A stretch of DNA of 64,000 nucleotides from positions 31,163 through 95,162 of the forward strand of contig JAPPOG010000061.1 of the NCBI GenBank assembly GCA_028818225.1. Direction: 5' to 3'. Numbering within the stretch: the first letter of the stretch is position 1; the number at the start of each line of letters is the position of its first letter. This document shows positions 1 to 7,948 of the stretch, piece by piece. Below the pieces are notes generated by a model. The model saw nothing but the letters and a program-made list of their open reading frames with translations. It was not told the origin of the DNA and made no database searches. The stretch comes from Gammaproteobacteria bacterium. GTDB taxonomy: Bacteria > Pseudomonadota > Gammaproteobacteria > Pseudomonadales > Pseudohongiellaceae. The translations under genes and the position numbers were made by a program.

Positions 1-277
1 CCGAAAGAATTGCAGACACAGCAAACAATACGGCAGCCAGACTTAGAACCGGCTTTCTGCCAATCCGGTCGCTGAGCGGGCCGGCTATTAACATAGCCAG
101 GGTTGCTGTAAGGGTTAGCGAAGAAACCGCCCAGCCTAATTGCAAACTGCTTAACTCAAATTCAATCTCAATAAACCCGACTACACCAGAAATTACGGAC
201 GAGTCGAAACCCATCAGGAAACCGCCCAATGCAACTATAAGCGCAGTGCTTACTACAAACCCGGACTGCTGGTTCAA
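1..277 (-). CDS. MFS sugar-porter transporter, N-terminal part (cut by window edge)
   Basis: Inner-membrane sugar uptake permease; only the first 92 or so residues are inside the window. The translation shows the sugar-porter signature of transmembrane helix 1 (GGFLMGFDSSVISG, compare GGFLFGYD in XylE/GalP) and the loop 2-3 motif GPLSDRIGRKP (D-R-x-G-R-[KR]) typical of the major facilitator superfamily. I chose a TTG start at 277 because GGAG lies 5 bases upstream and no ATG fits. The gene follows the GH3 glycosidase stop by 19 bases on the same strand, so the two are probably co-transcribed and import and hydrolysis would be linked. The substrate cannot be read from the sequence; the context suggests a glucoside or its monosaccharide product. 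Confidence 0.8.
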   Translation of the reverse strand, partial: MNQQSGFVVSTALIVALGGFLMGFDSSVISGVVGFIEIEFELSSLQLGWAVSSLTLTATLAMLIAGPLSDRIGRKPVLSLAAVLFAVSAILS

Positions 278-296
278 GAGATCTCCAGTTAAGCGA

Positions 297-2513
297 TTAA
301 TTAATGACGCGGAAGCCCGTTTCTAATTCCGCATATGAGGAGCCGCCAATCCAAACTCTAAATTCACCCGGCTCAACTATTAATTTTTGATTTCGGTCGT
401 AGAATGCCAGGTCATCGGAATGAATTTCGAAACTTACAGTTTTCTTCTGGCCTGGTGTTAAGTGTACCCGTCTGAATCCTTTTAATTCACGTACCGGTCG
501 GGTGACATTACCCACCAGGTCGCGAACATATAATTGAGCAATTTCTTCGGCTTCAAATTCTCCGGTATTCATTAAGTCGGCACTGACTGTAATAGATTCG
601 CCAATTTTCATTTCGTAACGGTCGCATTGGATGTTTTCATATTTAAAAACTGTATAGGACAATCCGAAACCAAAAGGAAAGAGAGGCTTGAAACCCTCAT
701 CTAAATGAAACGCGGTCATACCCAGAGAAGTCTGAGGAGCTAACGGATCAATGTCATCGATATGCACGATGGCTTTGTCTGACGGTGGTTTCCCTGTGTT
801 CTTTTGATTGTAATAAATCGGAATCTGACCCACATGGCGCGGAAAACTAATTGGTAATTTGCCAGATGGTGACTCATCCCCAAACAAGAGTTCCGCAATG
901 GCAGCACCGCCCATTGTCCCCGGGTGCCAGGCAAAGAGGAGCGCGTCAACCTGATCGATAATATTTGTTAAAGTGATTGGTCGACCAGCCATAATTACCG
1001 CGATTACAGGTTTGCCACATTTTCGAACATTCTCCACTAACTGTGCTTGTACTCCGGGCAGATTAATATCGGCACGACAATGAGCCTCACCGGAGAGAAT
1101 GGACTCTTCACCCAAAAACAAGAGTACAGCATCGGAGTCTTTCGCTATCCGGGAAACCTCATCAAAAGAATTCGTATCACGACTTCTTGTTGTTTCAAGT
1201 CCAGAATGAAAATTTACTTGTATCTCATCGCCGGCCCGATTTTTTATTGCTTCAAGAGCCGTGATGCTTAGGTCGGGATCCCCATCAAATATCCAGGTCC
1301 CTAACTGTTCATAGGCCGAATCTGCGAGCGGGCCTATTACTGCCAATGAATTCAGCTTCGATTCTATTAATGGAAGTGCCTTATTATCATTTTTTAGCAT
1401 AACGATACTTTCTCGAGCGGATTGCCTGGCTATTCCCAATGCGTAAGGATTTGCTATCGAAGACAGGGAATCCGGATCAGTGTAGGGACTCTCAAATAAG
1501 CCAAGTGCATATTTCACGCCGAGAATATTCAAAACAGATTGATCAATTAGTTCTTCGCTAATGCGCCCTTCAGCCACAAGAGAAGACAAGTGATGTCTGA
1601 ACGTATAACTTGCCATTTCCATATCGACGCCTGCAGACAGCGCCTCAAATGCTGATTCCTTGTCATTTTCCGTTAGGCCATGTGTCGAAAGTTGTTTTAC
1701 CGAGTCCCAATCACTTACTACAAATCCATCGAATAGCCATTCATCTCGCAATACCTGGCGCAGGAGAAATTCATTAGCTGTTGCTGGAATGCCGTTAACA
1801 TCACTGAATGATGTCATGACTGCTGTAACACCCGCGTTTACTGCAGAATGGAAAGGTTTTAAATAGACGTTACGTAATTCATTCTCGGGAATGTTTGTTG
1901 TCGCATAATCGCGACCACTTTCAGCAGCCCCATAACCAGCAAAATGCTTAGCGCAACTTGCGATAGAGCCAATATCGCTTAGATTTTCACCCTGAAAGCC
2001 ATTGACCATCGCCTCACCTAATTCACTTGCCAGGTAGGGGTCTTCTCCCAGGCTTTCTGCAACACGCCCCCAGCGCGGATCGCGCGAAATATCTAACATT
2101 GGAGCAAAGGTCCAATTCACGCCTGTGCTTGCTGCTTCTTTGGCGGCTATTTCTGCACCTTTCCGGACTAGATCCGGATTCCATGTTGCAGCCTGCCCCA
2201 CTGGAATCGGTAATACAGTTTTAAAACCATGAATCACATCTCTGCCAATCAGCAATGGAATACCTAATCGGCTCTCTTCAACCGCGATTCTTTGCAATTC
2301 ATTTACAAGCTTTACATCTACCTGATTTAAAACTGATCCTATAAGACCTTCTTTCAGGTCATTGTGCAGATTATCGGGAATGTGATTGTCTCCGGCATTT
2401 ACCTGGCATAACTGGCCGATCTTCTCGGCTAGAGTCATTTTCCCAAGTAGAGTTTGTATAAACTCTTTACCGCCTGTTCCTTCAATCAATTGAAACGCAT
2501 TGGATGAAGCCAT
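297..2513 (-). CDS. Glycoside hydrolase family 3 beta-glucosidase-like enzyme
   Basis: A 738-residue GH3 enzyme that removes terminal beta-linked sugars (glucose or xylose) with retention of configuration. In order: the TIM-barrel domain with MTLAEKIGQLCQ near residue 26, IGRDVIHGF near 89, DPRWGR at 145-150, KHFAGYG at 189-195 and the nucleophile segment VVSDWD, whose aspartate is about D268; then the alpha/beta sandwich domain (VIGPLAD, LFLGEE, SGEAHCRADINLPG); then a C-terminal fibronectin III-like domain (GFKPLFPFGFGLSYTVF onward). Closest in layout to BglX, but no signal peptide is visible, so it probably acts in the cytoplasm on imported oligosaccharides. It sits just upstream of the partial sugar permease and divergent from the GPH symporter. 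Exact substrate is unknown. Confidence 0.93.
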   Translation of the reverse strand: MASSNAFQLIEGTGGKEFIQTLLGKMTLAEKIGQLCQVNAGDNHIPDNLHNDLKEGLIGSVLNQVDVKLVNELQRIAVEESRLGIPLLIGRDVIHGFKTVLPIPVGQAATWNPDLVRKGAEIAAKEAASTGVNWTFAPMLDISRDPRWGRVAESLGEDPYLASELGEAMVNGFQGENLSDIGSIASCAKHFAGYGAAESGRDYATTNIPENELRNVYLKPFHSAVNAGVTAVMTSFSDVNGIPATANEFLLRQVLRDEWLFDGFVVSDWDSVKQLSTHGLTENDKESAFEALSAGVDMEMASYTFRHHLSSLVAEGRISEELIDQSVLNILGVKYALGLFESPYTDPDSLSSIANPYALGIARQSARESIVMLKNDNKALPLIESKLNSLAVIGPLADSAYEQLGTWIFDGDPDLSITALEAIKNRAGDEIQVNFHSGLETTRSRDTNSFDEVSRIAKDSDAVLLFLGEESILSGEAHCRADINLPGVQAQLVENVRKCGKPVIAVIMAGRPITLTNIIDQVDALLFAWHPGTMGGAAIAELLFGDESPSGKLPISFPRHVGQIPIYYNQKNTGKPPSDKAIVHIDDIDPLAPQTSLGMTAFHLDEGFKPLFPFGFGLSYTVFKYENIQCDRYEMKIGESITVSADLMNTGEFEAEEIAQLYVRDLVGNVTRPVRELKGFRRVHLTPGQKKTVSFEIHSDDLAFYDRNQKLIVEPGEFRVWIGGSSYAELETGFRVIN

Positions 2514-2733
2514 TCCTTACCTCTGAACAATAATTAGGAGTCATATAACTTTTATTATTTTTTTTCCGGATAACTATTCTTTTCGCGATTAATGAATAGC
2601 TACTCAGCCAACAAATCATTGCCTCAAAACTGGCACTTGCTGTTCTACAATCTACAAAAATGCACCCTGTAGATGAATTTTTGGGCCGTTAAAACTTACC
2701 AGTGAGTGAAAACGATGCTTTTTCTATCAATAT

Positions 2734-2749
2734 TTGACAGCGCTGTCAA
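2734..2749. promoter_or_regulatory. Perfect 16-bp palindrome, LacI-family-type operator
   Basis: TTGACAGCGCTGTCAA is its own reverse complement with a central CG, the usual layout of LacI/GalR-family operators in gammaproteobacterial sugar regulons. It lies 21 bases before the GPH symporter ATG in the 257-base divergent space between the symporter and the GH3 gene. Its left half also reads as a consensus -35 hexamer (TTGACA, 2734-2739), so repressor binding could block RNA polymerase directly. No LacI-type regulator gene is inside the window. The palindrome is seen; its function is inferred. Confidence 0.7.
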
Positions 2750-2770
2750 TAAAGAGGACTATAACTGCCT

Positions 2771-4219
2771 ATGGAGCATTACAGTACAGCTCAGAAAGAC
2801 CGGATACCGTTTCATCAGAAGGTAATATATGGCTGTGGCGCGTTTGTTAATAACCTGCTGGCTGCTGCTATTGGAGGAATGGTAATAGTGCTCAATCTGG
2901 GTCTGGGCATGAACCCAGCGCTGGTGGGACTGTTAAGCGCTTTACCTCGGCTCACTGACGCCATCACTGATCCGTTGATGGGTTACATTTCCGACAACAC
3001 AAAAAGCCGTTGGGGTCGTCGAAGACCCTATATCTTTGTTGGCGCAATTCTTGTTGGAATAGTATATGCCGTATTGTGGCAACTTCCGGAAAGCCGCAGC
3101 GAATCATTTTACTTCTGGTATTTCTTGTGTGGGTCCTTCCTCTTCTATTTAGCCTACACAATATTTGTAACTCCGTGGGTGGCATTGGGATATGAGTTAA
3201 CTCCGGATTATCACGAACGTACCCGCTTAATGGGCGTGCAAAATTTTATCGGGCAATTCGCTTATGTAATTGCACCGTGGTTCCTACTGTTCATGCAGAA
3301 CGAACGATACTTCGATGACATGGTAGATGGGGCCGGAGGCCTGGCGATCATAATTGCCATTGTTGTGATTGGTTTTGGCATTTTGCCAGCGTTATTTCTA
3401 AGGGAACGCTACCAAAATTTGTCAGAGAGCGAATTACAACAAAAGCACAAGGAGCAGAAAGCTTCTTCAGGAATAATTCGCAGAAACATTGCCGAGTTTC
3501 TACTCGGATTCCTGGCGACAATCAAAGTTAAGGCATTCCTGAAATTATGTATTGCGACCTTTCTGGTTTTTAACGGCTTTATAATGGTCTCTTCCTTTCA
3601 ATCATACGTAATAATTTATTATGTTTTCGGAGGGGATACCGTTGCCGGAGCTGAATATGCGGGATATGCAGGCACACTCGGTGCTGTTTCGACTTTTATC
3701 GTCATTACCATCGTAACCTGGTTATCTACCCGACTGGGTAAGCGCAAGGCATTTTTTGTTGCTACTTCTATATCCATGCTCGGGTATGCATTGAAATGGT
3801 TTTGTTACGACCCTGAGATACCCTTGCTAATTCTAATTCCGGCTCCACTTATCGCCTTCGGTCTCGGCGGCTTATTTACCTTGATGCCTTCAATGATTGC
3901 CGATGTGGTAGATCTGGACGAATTAAACACACATCAGCGCCGCGAAGGAATGTTCGGCTCAATTTTCTGGTGGGTTGTTAAGCTTGGTATGGCTGTTGCC
4001 CTGGCTGCCGGCGGCTTCTTGCTTAATGCCACAGGGTTTTCAGTCGACTTAGGCAGTGAGCAAACAGATCAGGCAATTTTAATGATGAGGATTTTTGACG
4101 CTTTTGTACCCTGCATTGCTTCAGGCATAGCTATCTGGGTTATCGCAAGCTATTCAATCACGGAAGAAAAAGCACATGACATCAGATTAAAACTGGAATC
4201 TATTCGCGGATCCATCTAA
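2771..4219 (+). CDS. GPH-family sugar:cation symporter
   Basis: A 482-residue integral inner-membrane permease of the glycoside-pentoside-hexuronide family (MelB-like), moving a sugar or glycoside together with Na+ or H+. Evidence is the family pattern near the N-terminus, LTDAITDPLMG at about 61-71, followed by RWGRRRPYIF at 80-89, and about twelve hydrophobic segments, with a cytosolic loop at about 215-250 rich in E, K and Q. It is preceded by AGAGGA and by the LacI-type palindrome. The isomerase-like gene follows 44 bases downstream on the same strand. Divergence from the GH3 gene and nearness to a second sugar permease suggest an oligosaccharide or glycoside substrate; the actual substrate is unknown. 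Confidence 0.9.
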   Translation: MEHYSTAQKDRIPFHQKVIYGCGAFVNNLLAAAIGGMVIVLNLGLGMNPALVGLLSALPRLTDAITDPLMGYISDNTKSRWGRRRPYIFVGAILVGIVYAVLWQLPESRSESFYFWYFLCGSFLFYLAYTIFVTPWVALGYELTPDYHERTRLMGVQNFIGQFAYVIAPWFLLFMQNERYFDDMVDGAGGLAIIIAIVVIGFGILPALFLRERYQNLSESELQQKHKEQKASSGIIRRNIAEFLLGFLATIKVKAFLKLCIATFLVFNGFIMVSSFQSYVIIYYVFGGDTVAGAEYAGYAGTLGAVSTFIVITIVTWLSTRLGKRKAFFVATSISMLGYALKWFCYDPEIPLLILIPAPLIAFGLGGLFTLMPSMIADVVDLDELNTHQRREGMFGSIFWWVVKLGMAVALAAGGFLLNATGFSVDLGSEQTDQAILMMRIFDAFVPCIASGIAIWVIASYSITEEKAHDIRLKLESIRGSI

Positions 4220-4263
4220 TCAATATAGTCAGTTTCTGAAACTCTTTTCCCGTTTCCTGCCCC

Positions 4264-5049
4264 ATGATTGAGCTTTCCTATCAACTCTACAGCTCCCGCA
4301 ACTCACCAGACTTGAGCGCTACTCTGAAAATGATCAGCGGGTGTGGATATTCGCAAGTTGAGGGATATGCAGACCTGGTAAATGATAAAAAAGCAGCGGA
4401 ATCATTATCGGAGTTGTTACAGAAAGAAAATCTGCAAATGCCTTCCTGCCATTTTAATCTTGAAGATCTTCGGGAAAGCCCTGACTCAATAATTGAAATT
4501 TCAAACATCTTCGATATCAATAAAATCTATATTCCTTATCTGGATGAACTTGACCGCCCTAATGATATTTCTGGGTGGAAGAAGTTTGCTGAGAAACTCG
4601 ACATAGTTGCAAAACCATTTGAAAAAGCTGGTATTGAAGTTGGCTGGCATAATCATGATTTTGAATTCATGTTCATAGACTCTTCAATCAGACCAATCGA
4701 CGTAATTTTAACTACATGTGAAAGTATAAGCCTTGAATTTGATATAGCCTGGGCAGTGCGCGCCGATACAGACCCCTTAAAATTCATTCATCAATATTCA
4801 AGTAGAATTTCGGCTGTGCATTTAAAAGATATAGATTTGGAAAAAGATAGTAGCGAGGAAGATGGTTGGGCTGATGTGGGGTATGGAACCATGAATTGGG
4901 AACAGTTGTTCCCGGTCTTGCTGTCGGCAAACATAGAATACTTTGTAGTGGAACACGATAACCCTCTGGATGATCATCGCTTTGCGAGTCGCTCTTATAA
5001 CTATCTGTCCAATCTGGCTGAACAAAAAACTCATGACGCAGGGCGCTGA
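4264..5049 (+). CDS. Sugar phosphate isomerase/epimerase-like TIM-barrel protein
   Basis: A 261-residue protein of the xylose isomerase-like TIM-barrel superfamily (AP endonuclease 2 fold). Visible metal-ligand and active-site positions typical of the group are E33 (VEGY), H63 (CHFNLED), H129/H131 (WHNHDFEF), D160 (EFDIAW), the HLKD motif at 186-189 and E230 (VVEHD). Members isomerise or epimerise sugars, or act as 3-keto-glycoside hydrolases or isomerases; the sequence alone does not decide. It lies 44 bases after the GPH symporter, so it is probably in the same transcript and acts on the imported sugar in the cytoplasm. Starts at ATG 4264. Confidence 0.82.
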   Translation: MIELSYQLYSSRNSPDLSATLKMISGCGYSQVEGYADLVNDKKAAESLSELLQKENLQMPSCHFNLEDLRESPDSIIEISNIFDINKIYIPYLDELDRPNDISGWKKFAEKLDIVAKPFEKAGIEVGWHNHDFEFMFIDSSIRPIDVILTTCESISLEFDIAWAVRADTDPLKFIHQYSSRISAVHLKDIDLEKDSSEEDGWADVGYGTMNWEQLFPVLLSANIEYFVVEHDNPLDDHRFASRSYNYLSNLAEQKTHDAGR

Positions 5050-5061
5050 CTTAAGCCCAAT

Positions 5062-5093
5062 AAAAAAGGGAAGCAGATTTCTCTGCTTCCCTT
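5062..5093 (-). terminator. Intrinsic terminator of tRNA-like copy 1
   Basis: A perfect 12-bp stem, AAGGGAAGCAGA with TCTGCTTCCCTT (5066-5077 with 5082-5093), has a 4-base loop. On the minus strand it is followed by six Ts (5067-5062). It belongs to the same terminator family as the two later copies, though the lower stem sequence differs. It also lies 17 bases after the plus-strand isomerase gene, where it lacks a T-tract. Confidence 0.8.
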
Positions 5094-5099
5094 ACTTGA

Positions 5100-5251
5100 T
5101 GGTGCCGCCGCCAAGAGTCTGGTTTTTAGGCGAAAGACGGGACTTGCTGATTGGAAAGGCTGCTCTAAAATCTGAGTAATTAGCTGCTTTCATGATAAAC
5201 GTTTCGGTTAGCGATTTATTAGAAATCGCCAGGCGAATTCGCTATAGAGGC
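5100..5251 (-). pseudogene. tRNA-Thr-derived copy 1 (degenerate, with insertion)
   Basis: On the minus strand this 152-base element begins with a tRNA-Thr-like 5' end (GCCTCTATAGC), carries about 70 extra bases where the D-loop should be, resumes with AGAGCAGC and AATCAGCAAGTCCCG, and ends with CTCTTGG then GGCGGCACCA. The acceptor stem has two mismatches (positions 4-69 and 7-66) and the anticodon stem is broken, so it cannot be a working tRNA. The T-arm is replaced by a GTCT...AGAC stem that copy 2 shares. It is the most diverged member of the array. I treat it as a pseudogene; a non-tRNA RNA role is possible. Confidence 0.65.
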
Positions 5252-5292
5252 TTAAAGTGCGGGCAACTGGGAGTAGCTGACTTAAGTGCATT

Positions 5293-5324
5293 AAAAAAGG
5301 GAACAAGTAAACTTGTTCCCTTTT
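5293..5324 (-). terminator. Intrinsic terminator of tRNA-like copy 2
   Basis: A perfect 14-bp stem (5295-5308 with 5311-5324, core AAGGGAACAAG / CTTGTTCCCTT) with a 2-base loop, followed on the minus strand by a run of Ts. It is identical in stem to the terminator of the intact tRNA at 5523-5552. Confidence 0.85.
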
Positions 5325-5329
5325 GAAGA

Positions 5330-5479
5330 TGGTGCCGCCACCAAGAGTCTGGTTTTCAGGAGAGAGACGGGACCTGCTGATTAGAATGGCTGCTCTACGA
5401 TTCGAGTAGTAAGAAACTCAACACAATCCGATTATATCTGAGATTTTTTTAAAGCCAGTGGGCGATTCGCTATAGCGGC
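5330..5479 (-). pseudogene. tRNA-Thr-derived copy 2 (intact acceptor stem, inserted body)
   Basis: A 150-base minus-strand element whose two ends match the intact tRNA-Thr exactly: 5' GCCGCTATAGC and 3' CTCTTGG, TGGCGGC, ACCA. The 7-bp acceptor stem and encoded CCA are preserved. Between them, about 70 bases replace part of the D-arm, the anticodon arm is shortened (CATTCTAATCAGC instead of TGACTTGTAATCAGC) and the T-arm is replaced by a 22-base stretch that can pair GTCT with AGAC. Copy 1 has the same three changes, so the altered form was duplicated as such and the copies did not decay independently. It is followed by a strong terminator. It is probably not aminoacylatable as Thr. Confidence 0.7.
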
Positions 5480-5522
5480 TTAAAGTGCGGACAGCTGGGA
5501 GCAGCTGACTTAAGCGCATTAA

Positions 5523-5552
5523 AAAAGGGAACAAGTAAACTTGTTCCCTTTT
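5523..5552 (-). terminator. Intrinsic terminator of tRNA-Thr
   Basis: A 14-bp perfect stem (5523-5536 with 5539-5552) with a 2-base loop. It lies five bases after the CCA end of the tRNA on the minus strand and is followed by T6. Confidence 0.9.
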
Positions 5553-5557
5553 GAAAA

Positions 5558-5635
5558 TGGTGCCGCCACCAAGAGTCGAACTCGGGACCTGCTGATTACA
5601 AGTCAGCTGCTCTACCACGGCTGAGCTATAGCGGC
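5558..5635 (-). tRNA. tRNA-Thr (anticodon UGU)
   Basis: A full cloverleaf on the minus strand, 78 bases with encoded CCA. The acceptor stem is GCCGCTA / TGGCGGC with discriminator A, the D-stem GCTC/GAGC, the anticodon stem GCTGA/TCAGC around loop CTTGTAA (anticodon TGT), and the T-arm CCGAG-TTCGACT-CTTGG. It reads threonine ACA and related codons. It is the only intact member of a tandem array of four tRNA-Thr-like elements and stands alone rather than in the tRNA-Tyr/Gly/Thr-tufB cluster seen in many gammaproteobacteria. Confidence 0.95.
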
Positions 5636-5781
5636 TTCGTTTGAGATATTTTAAGGAGGTTATCTCGAACCCGGTACAGCTGACTTGTCAGCTGCTCTAC
5701 AAATCTTACTACTTTTCTAGATTGTAGATTTTCTGTTAAATCCTGCAACTATAGATGCCAATGGGCGTTCGCTATAGCGGC
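5636..5781 (-). pseudogene. tRNA-Thr-derived copy 4 (fragment upstream of the intact tRNA)
   Basis: Reading the minus strand from 5781: GCCGCTATAGC, an insert of about 60 bases that starts GAACGCCCATTGGC like the inserts of the other copies, then GTAGAGCAGCTGAC. The anticodon arm has lost its loop and become a perfect hairpin, CAGCTGAC-AA-GTCAGCTG. A T-arm-like GGGTTCGAG follows, but there is no acceptor 3' half, CCA or terminator before the intact tRNA begins. Transcription of the intact tRNA probably starts within or beyond this copy. Confidence 0.6.
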
Positions 5782-5849
5782 TTCGTATTAATCTTAGACC
5801 AAATCGAGTCGCGCATACTACAAAATATTAGGGGGTGGTTCAATAGCCC

Positions 5850-6971
5850 TCAGGCTGCGGCTTCCTGCTGCACGTAAGTGGCGCGGCGGCGGAGGAATGG
5901 TCGTTCAATGCAGTAATAGGTGGCTGCTGAGATGGCGATCACCAGGGGCATGACGATCACGAAGACTTTGATCACGGCGGTGCCCAATGGATTATCCAGG
6001 TTAATGAGCGTATCCAGATTTCTCTGCATGAAAAAATCCAGCACCACATAGTGCACCAGGTATATTGAATAACTCACAGTGCCAAGACCGACCAATCCTT
6101 TTTTGATCAAAGCGGGATAGTGTCTTGCTATAGATAAATAGCCTAATACGAAGAATGCCCAGGCGGCACCTTCGAGGGTGGTCCAGTATATCCAGACTGA
6201 ATTGTTCAGACCCCCTCCTCCGAACTGGTTAAAGGTATACAAGCTCGCCAGGACAACAAATGTACCGATCACCGCGACCCAATCAAAGCGAGAGGATTCC
6301 TGAAATCGCTTTCGATAATAGATTCCCCCAAGCATGCCAATCAGGAATTGATCGATACGCCCCAGGATTGACCAGTAGGCGATATCGCGCATGTCGGCAC
6401 CCTGATAAAAGGCAACAATTCTTATTAAAAGAAACACTGCTATAAGTATAACTAATGGCAGCCAGCCTTTACGCTGCACTGCCAGTAACAAGAATGGAAA
6501 CACGAGATAGAAATGCCATTCCACGGCGATGGACCAGAATACAAAAGTAAACGCGCCCCCGTTAATTGCGGTGTCACTATTGGCAAAAAAGAATATCGAT
6601 TGCAGTAAGCCATACAGGTCAAAATTCTGCGGATTAAAAACGACTCCAAGAAATAGAAAGAAAAGGAAGAGCGGATAGGTCCGCAGAAATCGATTTCGAA
6701 AGAATCCGTAGTAATTTAGCTTCTTGTGCAGGGAACCTACGGTGAAAACGAATCCACTTAGCACGAAAAACAAACTTACCGCCGTATGACCCTCAATGAC
6801 CAGCGCAGAAAAAGGATTGTTGGCGCGAAACCAGTTAGCCGGATCATAGGGCGTCCCAAAGATAATCTTGTGGGCAATGAAATGGCTGCCATGAAAGTAC
6901 AGGACCAGTAGTGCTGCGAATCCACGCAGATGATCCAGAGCCGGTATGTAGCCAAAATTTGTACTCTTCAT
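5850..6971 (-). CDS. Acyltransferase 3 family membrane protein
   Basis: A 373-residue integral membrane acyltransferase of the OafA/YrhL type (COG1835), which transfers acetyl or other acyl groups to polysaccharide, lipopolysaccharide or other envelope sugars. The N-terminal signature LDHLRGFAALLVLYFH has the conserved Arg (about R16) and His (about H27), and about ten hydrophobic segments follow. The length fits the membrane-only form without a C-terminal SGNH domain. It is a single gene between the tRNA-Thr array and the divergent fatty-acid-hydroxylase-like gene. The acceptor is unknown. Confidence 0.88.
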   Translation of the reverse strand: MKSTNFGYIPALDHLRGFAALLVLYFHGSHFIAHKIIFGTPYDPANWFRANNPFSALVIEGHTAVSLFFVLSGFVFTVGSLHKKLNYYGFFRNRFLRTYPLFLFFLFLGVVFNPQNFDLYGLLQSIFFFANSDTAINGGAFTFVFWSIAVEWHFYLVFPFLLLAVQRKGWLPLVILIAVFLLIRIVAFYQGADMRDIAYWSILGRIDQFLIGMLGGIYYRKRFQESSRFDWVAVIGTFVVLASLYTFNQFGGGGLNNSVWIYWTTLEGAAWAFFVLGYLSIARHYPALIKKGLVGLGTVSYSIYLVHYVVLDFFMQRNLDTLINLDNPLGTAVIKVFVIVMPLVIAISAATYYCIERPFLRRRATYVQQEAAA

Positions 6972-7076
6972 GCAGAATCAAATCGACAGATTGAGAAGGA
7001 AATGAAGCATACTAAGTTAAACCGAATTTTGCTAAAGTATTCACGGGCTTAGCGGCATTGTGATCAGGTATCTGAA

Positions 7077-7943
7077 TTGAATATTTCTCCATCAATACAA
7101 GAATTTTTCCAGATGATGGCTCTGTGGGGCTGGATCTGGATTATTCCTATTCTGGAAAGGTTATTTCCCCTAAAAGGGCAGAAGTTTATTCGTCCGGGAA
7201 TGATCAATGATCTGATTCATACCTACCATCGTGTCCATCTCTGGAGCTTTATCAATGCCGCGCTGATTGCCTGGCTAGCTACCTATGCGCAAGCGCATGG
7301 TGGCGAGGGACCTTTTGGCAGGGGCGCGTTAAGCAACGCCCATTGGTCAATTACAGCTCTGTGCGTGATGTTGTTTGGTCATGTTTCTTTTTATGTTGCG
7401 CACTATGCCAGCCACAAAGTTCCTATGTTGTGGCAGTTTCACAAAGTACATCACAGTTCCTTGAATCTTGATTCCTTCTCAACCAGTCGTTTCCATGTCT
7501 TCGACAAGACATTGTTTGCAGCCCCTTATTTGCTCTTGGTAACCTATTTTCAACCGGACCCCGGAATTGTGTTCCTGTTTGTTTCTCTGAATGATTTCTG
7601 GGGACGTTATGGCCATGGGAATATTAAAGATCCCCACTGGATTGGCTACTTCATGAGTAATCCGAAGTTTCATCGCTGGCATCATTCCAATCATCCTGAA
7701 GCCATCGATAAAAACTTCTCTGCCGAATTCAATTTTCTCGACTGGGTTTTCGGAACGGCCTACTACCCGAAAGACAAAATTCCAGCGGACTTTGGCTTTG
7801 AAGGTTATAGTAACAACATCATCGTTCAGCATTATCAACCATTTATTGATTGTCATAACATAGTGAAAAAAGATGGCTGGATGGCACTCTTACGTAAGCC
7901 TAAACAACCCGAACCCGATGGTTTGGAAATCGTCCACGACTGA
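7077..7943 (+). CDS. Fatty acid hydroxylase / sterol desaturase family protein
   Basis: A 288-residue integral membrane di-iron oxygenase of the FA_hydroxylase superfamily. The eight-histidine pattern is visible: HVSFYVAHYASHK at 102-114, HKVHH at 122-126, H180 (YGHGN) and HRWHH at 199-203. Such enzymes hydroxylate or desaturate lipid or sterol-like substrates, or cleave ether lipids; the substrate cannot be told. The start is taken as TTG 7077, since no in-frame ATG occurs before residue 13 and the N-terminus would otherwise be short. pgi follows after 5 bases, suggesting co-transcription. Confidence 0.85.
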   Translation: MNISPSIQEFFQMMALWGWIWIIPILERLFPLKGQKFIRPGMINDLIHTYHRVHLWSFINAALIAWLATYAQAHGGEGPFGRGALSNAHWSITALCVMLFGHVSFYVAHYASHKVPMLWQFHKVHHSSLNLDSFSTSRFHVFDKTLFAAPYLLLVTYFQPDPGIVFLFVSLNDFWGRYGHGNIKDPHWIGYFMSNPKFHRWHHSNHPEAIDKNFSAEFNFLDWVFGTAYYPKDKIPADFGFEGYSNNIIVQHYQPFIDCHNIVKKDGWMALLRKPKQPEPDGLEIVHD

Positions 7944-7948
7944 CTCAC

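Noticed and set aside
5100..5479. Reading copies 1 and 2 as working tRNAs of another specificity
   Set aside because: Their anticodon stems cannot form and the T-arm is lost, so no cloverleaf is possible.
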